26,230 nucleotides of DNA, taken from contig NZ_JACRSP010000007.1 of NCBI RefSeq assembly GCF_014384765.1, positions 1 to 26,230 of the forward strand, written 5' to 3'. Made by a program: the position numbers and the translations under genes. The stretch is from Feifania hominis. Lineage in GTDB: Bacteria > Bacillota > Clostridia > Oscillospirales > Feifaniaceae. Below the pieces are notes generated by a model. That model was given only the letters and a program-made list of their open reading frames with translations. It made no database searches and was not told where the DNA came from. Below are positions 1-7,037 of this stretch, in pieces; position 1 is the first letter of the stretch; every line of letters starts with the position of its first letter.

Positions 1-95
1 GCGACATCGCATTCCCGCGTGCCATATGGCCCCACAGCGCCGGTGTCAAAGTATGTAGTCTGCGTCCCGTGGCCGGGGTCTAACCAGAGTTTCAT
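1..95 (-). CDS. N-acetylmuramoyl-L-alanine amidase (endolysin), 3' end cut by window
   Basis: Only the first 31 codons lie in the window. They read MKLWLDPGHGTQ and continue through a GTREC segment. LDPGHG with His9 is the first zinc-ligand motif of the Amidase_3 family, and the Glu in GTREC fits the second ligand. These enzymes cut the amide bond between muramic acid and the stem peptide. The ATG at 95-93 follows an AGGGAG ribosome binding site that lies inside the end of the holin gene, two bases upstream. It is the last gene of the lysis cassette and should release phage once the holin opens the membrane. Any C-terminal wall-binding domain is outside the window. Confidence 0.85.
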   Translation of the reverse strand, partial: MKLWLDPGHGTQTTYFDTGAVGPYGTRECDV

Positions 96-97
96 GG

Positions 98-409
98 CTA
101 TTCTCCCTCTGTGGTGTCGGTCACTTTCTGCTGCGTCAGATTCTGTACCGGCTTTACCACCGTCTCAAACACGCCAACCGCTGCAGCGAGTACCACAAAC
201 ACATTCACCACAGCGAGGAAAATACCGCTCACCGTAAAATCCCGCAGATACAAAAACTGAATCCCCGCCTCAATGACCAGAGATGCTGCGAGTGCGATCC
301 ACTTCGGATCAATGGAAACATAACGCTTGATGACCTGTGTAATCAGCGTAACGGCCGCCGAAGCACCCGCAAACGTAGCAAGATATTCCCATGTGAAAAA
401 CTCCTCCAT
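98..409 (-). CDS. Holin
   Basis: A protein of about 103 residues with three hydrophobic stretches (about 8-26, 35-53 and 58-83) and a short charged tail. This is the usual look of a small phage holin, and it sits directly upstream of the amidase. A TTG at 415 overlaps the stop of the preceding gene, but the AAAGGGG ribosome binding site is only 3 nt from it and 9 nt from the ATG at 409-407. I therefore start at the ATG. Its role would be timed permeabilisation of the membrane to let the amidase out. The Pfam family is not certain. Confidence 0.75.
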   Translation of the reverse strand: MEEFFTWEYLATFAGASAAVTLITQVIKRYVSIDPKWIALAASLVIEAGIQFLYLRDFTVSGIFLAVVNVFVVLAAAVGVFETVVKPVQNLTQQKVTDTTEGE

Positions 410-411
410 AT

Positions 412-684
412 TCAATGTCCCCTTTCTTCATCTGCCGTCGTCTCAAGCACCGTGATGCGGTGCTCATGGTCGTCAATTCTCTCGCAGAGCTTCTGGTCCG
501 TGTCGTTCAAATCCCGAAGCTGCTCCTTGTAGCGCAGCTTAAAGGCCTCGAGCCCCGCGACAAACGAATCCATCTGTGTGGTCAGCCGGGTCAGTGTGCC
601 GTTGAGCTTCACCATCGGCGCTGCCACCGCCGCGATCAATCCCACCAGCGCTACGATCACCGTCACCACGCCCCATTCTGTCAT
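412..684 (-). CDS. Membrane-anchored coiled-coil protein of the lysis cassette
   Basis: 90 residues. Residues 5-25 form one hydrophobic segment, followed by an amphipathic, charged region (about 30-85) with leucine/isoleucine heptads that should form a coiled coil. The position immediately before the holin recalls XhlA-type holin partners, but XhlA carries its membrane segment at the C-terminus, so this is the opposite polarity. It might be a holin partner or antiholin. The stop codon abuts the holin start region, which suggests coupled translation. The function is inferred only from position and topology. Confidence 0.6.
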   Translation of the reverse strand: MTEWGVVTVIVALVGLIAAVAAPMVKLNGTLTRLTTQMDSFVAGLEAFKLRYKEQLRDLNDTDQKLCERIDDHEHRITVLETTADEERGH

Positions 685-698
685 GCCGCTCCCTCCCG

Positions 699-830
699 TC
701 AGGCGTAAACCTCGCTCGTGATTTCCTCATACTGCTCTTTCGTAATGATGCCTTTGCGCACGGCTACCTTTACCATTGATTTTGACCAAAGCTCTTTTTC
801 ATAGTTCTTTCTGATCGTCTCAAAGTTCAT
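699..830 (-). CDS. xkdX: XkdX family small protein
   Basis: A 43-residue gene in the gap between two larger ones. It reads MNFETIRKNYEKELWSKSMV, then a VRKGIITKEQYEEIT stretch and a short tail. This is the characteristic pattern of XkdX, a tiny protein found between tail-fibre and lysis genes in PBSX-like and many other Firmicutes phages. Its function is unknown. The ATG at 830-828 follows a strong GAGGAGG site whose first bases overlap the stop of the upstream gene. Its occurrence in an apparently short-tailed phage is mildly unusual. Confidence 0.85.
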   Translation of the reverse strand: MNFETIRKNYEKELWSKSMVKVAVRKGIITKEQYEEITSEVYA

Positions 831-843
831 CTGTTCGTCCTCC

Positions 844-1188
844 TCAAACCGTCTCTTCATCCGGCAAACTGGACATTGCTATAAATTCCAGAGCTGCCGC
901 CGTTCTCTCTTCTGCGCTCGCTTCTGTGCTCTCCTGCGGTGTGTTCACAATCTCCTGAATGGCGGCGATTGCCTCGTCTTCCGTCAAAGCGGAATCCAGA
1001 TCGTACAGGCTCCGCATGGCGTTTAAATTCTGCACGGCAAAGGCCACTTCTCCCGCCTCGTCAGTCTCAATGATGTGAACAAAAGTCAGAACGGCCGGGA
1101 ACCGTTCCAGCATCGCCTCGGGAGTTGCCAGCGCCCCATTGGGGAACATATAGGTTTTTGTCCCGGTGTATTTCTCTATGATTTTCAT
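844..1188 (-). CDS. Hypothetical phage protein after the fibre genes
   Basis: 114 residues, acidic, with no membrane segment or recognised catalytic motif. The N-terminus (KIIEKYTGTKTYMFPNG) looks like a small folded domain. The C-terminal half (about 68-105) is rich in Ala and Glu and should be helical. It lies between the propeller protein and XkdX, the place where Firmicutes phages often carry small tail-associated proteins of unknown function. The ribosome binding site AAAGGA precedes the ATG. The expression context is the late operon. I cannot assign a role. Confidence 0.7.
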   Translation of the reverse strand: MKIIEKYTGTKTYMFPNGALATPEAMLERFPAVLTFVHIIETDEAGEVAFAVQNLNAMRSLYDLDSALTEDEAIAAIQEIVNTPQESTEASAEERTAAALEFIAMSSLPDEETV

Positions 1189-1216
1189 GTGTTTTTTTCC
1201 TTTCTCATCTTATTTT

Positions 1217-2620
1217 TTAAGACACCATGTACACGTCCACTCTATTGCTGAAACTGCCAGTATAACCTCCTGCGAACAGTGCAAAGTTTCCTACCGTTGT
1301 TCCGGCCAGTTGATCTCGCGCTTCACCCAGTGCTGTAGGGGTCGTACGGGTCAGGCTTGCATCGTATGCGTCGACTACAGTGCTATATCCGCCGCTGGAA
1401 AATCCCCCTGCGAACAGTGCGTAGCCCTCTACTGTCGTTGCCGCCGGTCGATATCGTGCTTCACTCAGTGCTGTAGGGGTCGTACGGGTCAGGCTTGCAT
1501 CGTATGCGTCGACTACAGTGCTATATCCGCCGCTGGCATTACCTCCTGCGAACAGTGCGTAGTCCTCTACTGTCGTTGCCGCCAGTTGATATCGAGTTGT
1601 GCTCAATCCTGTGGGAGTAGTACGGGTCAGGCCCGTATCGTATGCGTCGACTACAGCGCTACTGCTGCTACTGCTGATTTGGCCTCCGCCAAATAGAGCA
1701 TAGTTTCCTACGCTTGTTGCTGCAAGGTCACATCGTGCTGTACTCAATACTGTGGGATTGGTACGGGTCAGGCTTGCATCGTATGCGTCGACTACAGCAC
1801 TAAACCCTCTGCTGTTGTATCCCCCTGCAAACAGCGCATAGTCCCCTGCCGCTGTTCCCGCCAGTTGAGTTCGTGCCGCGCTCAATGCTGTGGGATTGGT
1901 GCGGGTCAGACTTACATCGTATGCGTCGACACCGGACGAATAATTGCTGCCATATCCCCCCGCGAACAGCGCATAGTCCCCCGCCGCTGTTCCCGCCGGT
2001 TGGGTTCGTGCTGCGCTCAATGTTGTGGGATTGGTACGGGTCAGGCTTGCATCGTATGCGTCGATTACATTGCTATTGTTTGTTGTCTCTCCCCCGCCGA
2101 ACAAGGCGTAGTTTCCTACGCTTGTTGCTGCGAGGTGCTGCCGTGCCACACTCAGCGCCGTAGCCGTGCCATAATACACAAGCTCTCCGCCGCTCCAACA
2201 CGGTCTTGCCACACCGCCTACTCCAACATAGGCTTTGCGGATTTTGCGAGCTATTCCGACCGTTTGTTCGGTGATCTCATATGCCTCTGTGTGAATAATA
2301 AGCCCGGAATAAGATACGGCTGTCCTAATGCGGGAGGTAATCATTGTTTCGACACTATCAGAGCCGAAACTACCATCGGGCCACCATTTTCCGATTATGT
2401 CGGCAGGAGAAGAAACGAGTGTGTCTAGTTCTAAGGTAGCAAATCCACCATCTTGATCGACATGATAATGTGTCGCGTAATACTTGTTGGCCAATGCCAT
2501 AAACGGCATACCCGCAGTGCTTAACAACTCCGGGCCATACACATTCTTACCTATGCCGATATAGCCCTTTTTAACTTTGCGGGCTACACCATCCACCCCG
2601 ATATAAGCTTTTTTCGCCAT
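1217..2620 (-). CDS. Kelch-like seven-bladed beta-propeller protein, probable receptor binder
   Basis: 467 residues. The N-terminus (1-34, and again about 128-140) carries repeats of a short AYIGVDGVARKV-type motif common in Firmicutes phage appendage proteins. Residues 149-467 hold seven tandem units of 45-47 residues, each with an ALSxAR strand, a YALFAGG (kelch double-glycine) strand and a VDAYDASLTRT strand. Seven units are enough to close one propeller. It follows the collagen-like fibre gene by 11 bases, with the GAGGTG ribosome binding site overlapping that gene's stop. It is probably a distal tail or receptor-recognition protein. The repeats are almost identical in DNA sequence, so copy number could change by recombination. 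Confidence 0.75.
   Translation of the reverse strand: MAKKAYIGVDGVARKVKKGYIGIGKNVYGPELLSTAGMPFMALANKYYATHYHVDQDGGFATLELDTLVSSPADIIGKWWPDGSFGSDSVETMITSRIRTAVSYSGLIIHTEAYEITEQTVGIARKIRKAYVGVGGVARPCWSGGELVYYGTATALSVARQHLAATSVGNYALFGGGETTNNSNVIDAYDASLTRTNPTTLSAARTQPAGTAAGDYALFAGGYGSNYSSGVDAYDVSLTRTNPTALSAARTQLAGTAAGDYALFAGGYNSRGFSAVVDAYDASLTRTNPTVLSTARCDLAATSVGNYALFGGGQISSSSSSAVVDAYDTGLTRTTPTGLSTTRYQLAATTVEDYALFAGGNASGGYSTVVDAYDASLTRTTPTALSEARYRPAATTVEGYALFAGGFSSGGYSTVVDAYDASLTRTTPTALGEARDQLAGTTVGNFALFAGGYTGSFSNRVDVYMVS
1260..2190 (-). repeat. Tandem coding repeats of 135-141 bp encoding propeller blades
   Basis: A shared DNA block (for example gTACGGGTCAGGCTTGCATC) starts at 1344, 1482, 1620, 1761, 1899 (one base different) and 2034, giving spacings of 138, 138, 141, 138 and 135 bases. 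All spacings are multiples of three, so blade gain or loss would keep frame. Variation is concentrated in the loop after the double glycine. Confidence 0.9.
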
Positions 2621-2631
2621 AGCGTTTCACC

Positions 2632-4311
2632 TCATTCGTACACGAAGTACAGCTTCCCGGTTTCTAGCGTACTTACACCAGCCTCCAAATCGGTTGTGCC
2701 GTAGGTGTAAGCAGGCGCTTTGTCGTTGAGTGCTGTCTGGGTCGCCGTGCTGATCGGCTTGTTCAGATCGCTCGTGTTGTCCACATTTCCAAGTCCTACC
2801 TGTGCGGCAGTGACACTGTGCGGATTTCCAGTGTTGCCCGTGTGCGCCGTCAGACTGGTCTGCACCGCCGCGGCGCTGCCCGCCGGGTCGGCCCCCACCT
2901 GTGCAGCTGTCACGGCATGGGGGTTGCTCTGGCTGCTGATATGCCCCGGCACTTCGGCCAGAGCCCCGTTGAATGCAGTCTCCGTTCCGGAGTAGCCGCT
3001 CTCCACTGCCGCCTGATAAGCACTCTTGCCGTCTGCTCCCGCTACGCCCTGCACTCCCTGCGGGCCCTGTGGACCTGCGGGGCCCTGTTCTCCCTGAATT
3101 CCCTGCGGCCCGGTCGCGCCGGCAGCGCCTGTGTCTCCTTTCGGGCCCTGAATGCCCTGCTCACCCTGCGGCCCCTGGATTCCCTGCTCGCCCTGCGGCC
3201 CCGCCGGGCCCTGTTCGCCCTGCGGGCCGGTCGGTCCCTGTGCACCCGCCGGGCCCTGGGGTCCCTGCGGGCCCTGAAGCTGACCAAGGCTCACCCAGTC
3301 GCTCTCCTGCTCCGACCAGATGTAGATGTTCTTATCCGCTGAGACCTGATAGGCGTATTCATTGCCCGACGGATATGCAGTCTTGAGTTCTCCCAGCGTC
3401 GGGTAGACATCCTGAATCTGAAAGCTCCGTCCATCTGCGCCGTCGTCTCCCTTGACCCCCTGCGGACCCTGTGCGCCCTGTGGTCCCACCGGGCCCTGCG
3501 CGCCCGTGTCGCCCTTGGGGCCTGCCGGACCCTGAATACCCTGAATGCCCTGTAGTCCCTGCGGACCCTGTGCGCCCTGCGACCCGGTCTCACCCGTGTC
3601 TCCCTTGTCGCCCTTTGGCCCCTGAATCCCCTGCGGACCCTGAATACCCGTTGCTCCCTGCGGACCCATCTGGCCCTGTGCTCCCTGTACGCCCTGCGGG
3701 CCCTGCGGTCCGCGCACAGACACCGGCTGCGGCGCAATCGCCGTGCTCTGAATGGTAAATGACATCACGCCGTTTCTGTCAATCTCCGGCACGATCACCG
3801 GTCCGGTCTCTCCCTGAATTCCCTGCGGGCCCTGCAGTCCCGTGGCGCCCGTGTCTCCTTTGTCGCCTTTGTCACCCTTGAGCGCGCGCACTACCGTGAC
3901 GCCGCCGCTGTCCTTTATTTCGGCTGTGAGAAACTGAAGCCGGCTCCTCTGGGGCAGCTGCGTCCCGTCCGCGTCCACGATGATGTGTCCGCTCGACCCG
4001 GTTGCCTGCCAGCTTGTCCCGTCGCTCGATGTCTCCAGCACGCGGTCGCTGTTGAGACGAATGTAATTGATGTCCTCCGACAGCACTGCCTCATCCAGTT
4101 TCCGCCCGCCCTTTGTGCCGATCTGTCCCGCCGCCGTCGATGCCTCAAGCTCGTCGATCAACCCGTTGACAGCCGCCTTGACCTCCTTGTCTGTCCTGCC
4201 GTCAAATACGGCCTTGAGCTGTGCTGCTGTAATACCGGCCTCACTGGGCCGATCTGGCAAATCTTTGACGTTGTCCGCGTATAAATTCAATTTCTTCTCT
4301 GAAAAGCTCAT
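2632..4311 (-). CDS. Collagen-like tail fibre protein
   Basis: 559 residues. Residues 1-145 form a non-collagenous head. Gly-X-Y triplets fill 146-170, 201-294 and 347-428, with many GPQGPQG, GIQG and GDKGDTG units. A globular insert (295-345) with VYPTLGELKTAYPSG separates the last two blocks. The C-terminus has two SNPHAVTAAQVG-like motifs and GLGNVDNTSDLNKPIS, hallmarks of phage side-tail-fibre proteins. It is expected to form a trimeric triple-helical rod placing a C-terminal domain at the tip. An upstream GGAGGGGG site lies nine bases before the ATG, within the end of the portal gene. It is probably the main fibre and the anchor for the propeller protein encoded next. Confidence 0.85.
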   Translation of the reverse strand: MSFSEKKLNLYADNVKDLPDRPSEAGITAAQLKAVFDGRTDKEVKAAVNGLIDELEASTAAGQIGTKGGRKLDEAVLSEDINYIRLNSDRVLETSSDGTSWQATGSSGHIIVDADGTQLPQRSRLQFLTAEIKDSGGVTVVRALKGDKGDKGDTGATGLQGPQGIQGETGPVIVPEIDRNGVMSFTIQSTAIAPQPVSVRGPQGPQGVQGAQGQMGPQGATGIQGPQGIQGPKGDKGDTGETGSQGAQGPQGLQGIQGIQGPAGPKGDTGAQGPVGPQGAQGPQGVKGDDGADGRSFQIQDVYPTLGELKTAYPSGNEYAYQVSADKNIYIWSEQESDWVSLGQLQGPQGPQGPAGAQGPTGPQGEQGPAGPQGEQGIQGPQGEQGIQGPKGDTGAAGATGPQGIQGEQGPAGPQGPQGVQGVAGADGKSAYQAAVESGYSGTETAFNGALAEVPGHISSQSNPHAVTAAQVGADPAGSAAAVQTSLTAHTGNTGNPHSVTAAQVGLGNVDNTSDLNKPISTATQTALNDKAPAYTYGTTDLEAGVSTLETGKLYFVYE

Positions 4312-4314
4312 TCC

Positions 4315-6048
4315 TTATTGCCCCCTCCGCGCCAGAATTCTCTGTGCATCTCTCTCGGCGGCCATGCGCAAACCGGCGTCACCTGACCCACCCGCTTCCT
4401 GACGCATGATCTGCGCCGCCTGTTGCGCTGCCGCCTGTTCCATCGGATCTGCGGGCATTTCTTCCTGCACCAATCCTCCTGCCGCATCAATGCCCGTCAC
4501 CGGAGCCATCTGTGAAGCTGCCGCCGCCCGGAGCTGCTCTACAATCTTGTTTTTGTTTCGGATATACTTGTCCGGGATACTCTCCAAATAGGTCACGGCG
4601 TCCGTGATAATCCCCTTTGTGAACAGGTTGTCCATGGTCTGAATCTGCGTCAGTTCGCTCCAATAGCTCGAAGCGCCGACGTCCACATTGATCTCCATAG
4701 CCTCGAGGTCAAGTGCAGCAAAATCCACCTGTCCCGTCGTCTGCTGGCCGCTCAGCGTGTCTGTCATCTCCACTTTTCGAACGCCGTAGTCCGCCCGCAT
4801 GATGTCGATCATAATCCTCACGCTGTCCTCAATGAGCTGATAAAATGACAAGCGCTGCAATTCCAGCGGAGCAGAGCTTGCCTTTTGTACGGCAATGATC
4901 GCCGAGGTGTTGTCCGGCTTGACATTTCCAAGCGCTGCATCCGATGCACCCATGAACTCTTTCGTGTAGGTGATGATGCGGTCAACGAGTTCCATGACCT
5001 GTCCCGACATATCTGCGCCACGAAAGCTCGCTGCAATCGCCTCGTTGGGGTTGCCCTGCACCGCTACAGCCTCGCCCACCCGATTTGTCCATCTGGGTAC
5101 TTTTGTTATGTCGTAAAACAGCTTTGGAAAGGCCATTGCCTTTTCATGGTGAATGGCCATGGCAAAAAGCTTGTTGACTGCCACCTGATTGGGAATGAGC
5201 CCCGTCATGGGCGACACGCCGTGGTAGCTGCTCTTGCGCCGCTCCCAATTCATATAAGCCACCGGGTACAGCCGGTATCCCGTGTCAGTCGGCTTTTTTA
5301 TCACCGTGTCCCGAGTGCATTTCATAAAATGCACCGTGCCCTTTTCCCTCCACAGCTTGACAAGCACCGTCACAAGCCGATCGCCGCCGCTGTCCTGCTC
5401 ACTGTAAACACTATCGTCATCCGGCCGGATTGACTCGGCATCCACTCCGTTTTTCTGTGCCTCAGCGCGAACATTGTCGATGTATTCGCGCTTGACCAGT
5501 ATGAGATAGGGCTGCTTCTGAACGTCCGCCCCATACGGGTTGCCAAATAGAATTTTGGTGTTGTCCACAAGTTCAACGGCGATCTCTTTGCTCTCCGGGT
5601 CGAAGTAGAAATAAAAGCAGCCGTCACCGTCCACTGCGCAGTCTCGAATGAGTTCACGCCCCTTTGCCTTGAGTTTAGTGCGCTCCATCACACGCTCAAG
5701 CTCCGCTCCAGCCAGCTTGACAGACTGTTCGCTGCCCTGCTCAGAAAAAAATGGTCTCAATGAGACCGCAATGTCATCCGTCGACAGCATGGAAATGAAA
5801 TAGGTGCACACCCGCTTGAAGATATTGAGAACAGGCTTTTCCAGATCAGGCGCATTGAGACCTCTCCACTGCTCGCCAATGTAAAACTCTTCGTTTCGTC
5901 TGACGGTTTCATAGAGATTTAGACTGTCATTGTATGCACGCGCTTTCTCGTATTCCGCCCACACCTCGGGCGGTGTCTTTTTGATCGGAATTCCGAACGT
6001 GTCTTTATCTGTCCGGGATTCTTTTTTGCTGAAGTCCTCAGTCTTCAA
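4315..6048 (-). CDS. Portal protein, P22-like
   Basis: About 577 residues. The N-terminal region with RRNEEFYIGEQWRG, then PVLNIFKRVCTYFISML, matches the P22-type portal family: the fy-G-QW motif followed by a long helix. Later come NYLxPVAYMNWERR-like and GVSPMTGLIPNQVAVNKLFA segments, and an Ala/Gln/Met-rich C-terminus. The dodecameric portal is the DNA channel at the capsid vertex. The longer reading frame starts at 6096, but a TTG at 6048-6046 has AGAGGGGG about ten bases upstream and overlaps the preceding gene by only 11 bases, so I prefer it. Portal genes normally sit next to terminase. Here coat, adaptor and tail genes intervene, which is unusual. Confidence 0.75.
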   Translation of the reverse strand: MKTEDFSKKESRTDKDTFGIPIKKTPPEVWAEYEKARAYNDSLNLYETVRRNEEFYIGEQWRGLNAPDLEKPVLNIFKRVCTYFISMLSTDDIAVSLRPFFSEQGSEQSVKLAGAELERVMERTKLKAKGRELIRDCAVDGDGCFYFYFDPESKEIAVELVDNTKILFGNPYGADVQKQPYLILVKREYIDNVRAEAQKNGVDAESIRPDDDSVYSEQDSGGDRLVTVLVKLWREKGTVHFMKCTRDTVIKKPTDTGYRLYPVAYMNWERRKSSYHGVSPMTGLIPNQVAVNKLFAMAIHHEKAMAFPKLFYDITKVPRWTNRVGEAVAVQGNPNEAIAASFRGADMSGQVMELVDRIITYTKEFMGASDAALGNVKPDNTSAIIAVQKASSAPLELQRLSFYQLIEDSVRIMIDIMRADYGVRKVEMTDTLSGQQTTGQVDFAALDLEAMEINVDVGASSYWSELTQIQTMDNLFTKGIITDAVTYLESIPDKYIRNKNKIVEQLRAAAASQMAPVTGIDAAGGLVQEEMPADPMEQAAAQQAAQIMRQEAGGSGDAGLRMAAERDAQRILARRGQ

Positions 6049-6247
6049 TCTCTCTTTGCCCCCTCTCTGTGCCGTCGTAGTTGAAGAAATTCTCAAACTG
6101 TCTCAACATTCGGGTGGGAGGGGCATTCTCTTCGCCGCCCTTTTGTACCTGCTGCGGCACCCACAGACTGCGGAAGCACAGAAGCGTGACAAACGCGCCC
6201 AGCAACACCCCGAGCAGCACCAGCAGCACCGCCAAAAAGTAAAACAT
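6038..6247 (-). CDS. Small single-span membrane protein next to the portal gene
   Basis: 69 residues starting MFYFLAVLLVLLGVLLGAF, so residues 2-24 are a transmembrane segment. A Pro/Gln-rich and then charged tail follows (FENFFNYDGTERGQ). The ATG at 6247-6245 has AAAGGAG eight bases upstream and is preferred over an upstream start at 6298. The 3' end overlaps the portal start. It could be a virion membrane-interacting protein or an accessory protein. No family was recognised. Confidence 0.6.
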   Translation of the reverse strand: MFYFLAVLLVLLGVLLGAFVTLLCFRSLWVPQQVQKGGEENAPPTRMLRQFENFFNYDGTERGQREIED

Positions 6248-6297
6248 CTTTAACACTCCTTTCAAAAACAAAGGGGAAAATCCGGTCAAATCGCCCA

Positions 6298-6326
6298 TTG
6301 CGCTTTATGCCCTGTTCTGTTAGAAT
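6298..6326 (+). promoter_or_regulatory. Promoter of the coiled-coil moron
   Basis: TTGCGC at 6298-6303 and TAGAAT at 6321-6326, separated by 17 bases, on the plus strand against the direction of the late operon. The gene starts 29 bases downstream of the -10 box. Confidence 0.65.
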
Positions 6327-6354
6327 GAAATTCAGAAATCAGGGGGGTGACGCA

Positions 6355-6732
6355 GTGAACGAGAAAGAACTGCTTGAGCAGATCGCGCTCCTGCTCGACA
6401 GACAAAGCGAGCAGTTAAACGACAAATTCTCAAAGATCGACGAGCGCTTTGAAAAGATTGACGAGCGCTTTGCCGCTCAGGAATCAACCATCAGTCGTCT
6501 TTCCGACGACCTGTCACAATTCAAGCGGGATGTCGCAAATCTGTTTGAGCGACAGATGCAGGCTACCATTGACAGCGAGACCCGCATCAACATCAAGATT
6601 GAAAACGAAATTGGTAAAAAGATCGATGCGCTTTTTGATGGTTACAAGCTCAACTTTGAGCGTCATGAAGAGCTTAAAGATCGAGTTGATTCTCTGGAAG
6701 AGCGTGTAGACCGGCTGGAAACGGCTGTATAG
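6355..6732 (+). CDS. Coiled-coil protein of unknown function (moron)
   Basis: 125 residues from a GTG at 6355-6357 preceded by AGGGGGG, seven bases away. The whole protein is charged and heptad-like: repeated KIDERFEKIDERF at the start, a central DLSQFKRDVANLF, then IENEIGKKIDALFDGYKLN and a C-terminal ELKDRVDSLEERVDRLE. It should be an elongated helical oligomer. Similar coiled-coil proteins occur alone in many Firmicutes genomes without known function (from memory). It lies opposite to the late genes, has its own promoter and a terminator at 6874, and separates the tail gene from the small membrane protein. These are marks of a moron expressed during lysogeny. Confidence 0.7.
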   Translation: MNEKELLEQIALLLDRQSEQLNDKFSKIDERFEKIDERFAAQESTISRLSDDLSQFKRDVANLFERQMQATIDSETRINIKIENEIGKKIDALFDGYKLNFERHEELKDRVDSLEERVDRLETAV

Positions 6733-6737
6733 CGCCC

Positions 6738-6843
6738 TCGTCGCGTCAAACTCCGCTTCCTCCGCCCGGCTCATCGCCGGGCATCCGTCCGCTTCGTTGC
6801 CGCTCCTCCTCCCCACCGAAACTACGGTTTCGGCGGGGGCCCC
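6738..6843 (-). repeat. Structured intergenic repeat, copy A
   Basis: Shares with copies B and C the order, read on the minus strand: GGGGCCCC, hairpin 1 (12-bp stem, 6811-6822 with 6827-6838), a purine-rich GGAGCGGCAACG linker, hairpin 2 (7-bp stem, 6764-6770 with 6776-6782) and GCGGAGTTTGACGCGACG. Hairpin 2 here is GCCCGGC paired with GCCGGGC; in copy C it is replaced by a different but still fully paired stem. Confidence 0.85.
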
Positions 6844-6873
6844 AATACTGCCCCTGCGTGTGGGGGCCCCACT

Positions 6874-6904
6874 GCCGCCCGGCTTTGTTGGGCGGCCTTT
6901 TTAT
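6874..6904 (+). terminator. Intrinsic terminator of the coiled-coil moron
   Basis: GCCGCCC (6874-6880) pairs with GGGCGGC (6890-6896) and is followed by a C and a T run. It lies 140 bases beyond the stop codon, with repeat copy A in between. Confidence 0.75.
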
Positions 6905-6910
6905 TTTCCC

Positions 6911-7027
6911 ACTCGTCAGCGTAAACTCCGCTCAGCTCCGCCGGTCTTTCTGCGAAAGTCCCGGCATCCGCCCGCTCCGTTACGCCTCCTCTTCCCCAAC
7001 GAAACATTCGGTTTCGTTGGGGGCCCC
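6911..7027 (-). repeat. Structured intergenic repeat, copy B (diverged)
   Basis: Hairpin 1 is a perfect 12-bp stem (6994-7005 with 7011-7022) in which the third-position region reads AAC/GTT instead of GCC/GGT, so pairing is kept. Hairpin 2 has a 5-bp outer stem (6940-6944 with 6961-6965) and an extra inner stem CTTTC/GAAAG. It begins ten bases after the stop codon of the minus-strand gene at 7038. Confidence 0.8.
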
Positions 7028-7037
7028 AAGAGAAACC

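Larger units (their letters stand above)
6733..7037. other. Intergenic region with two repeat copies, a remnant and a terminator
   Basis: A 305-base non-coding stretch. It contains repeat copy A (6738-6843), a possible remnant of another copy's 5' end (6844-6870), a plus-strand terminator (6874-6904) and repeat copy B (6911-7027). I see no reading frame worth calling. Confidence 0.8.

Noticed and set aside
1260..2190. Regular repeats that could be mistaken for a CRISPR array
   Set aside because: Units are 135-141 bases, in frame, and translate into propeller blades; there are no short repeats with unrelated spacers.
1217..2620. Diversity-generating retroelement target
   Set aside because: No reverse transcriptase, template repeat or accessory gene is present; the variation pattern fits blade duplication.
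1166..4284. Long plus-strand reading frames opposite the kelch and collagen genes
   Set aside because: They mirror repetitive codons of the minus-strand genes, lack ribosome binding sites and show no domain features.
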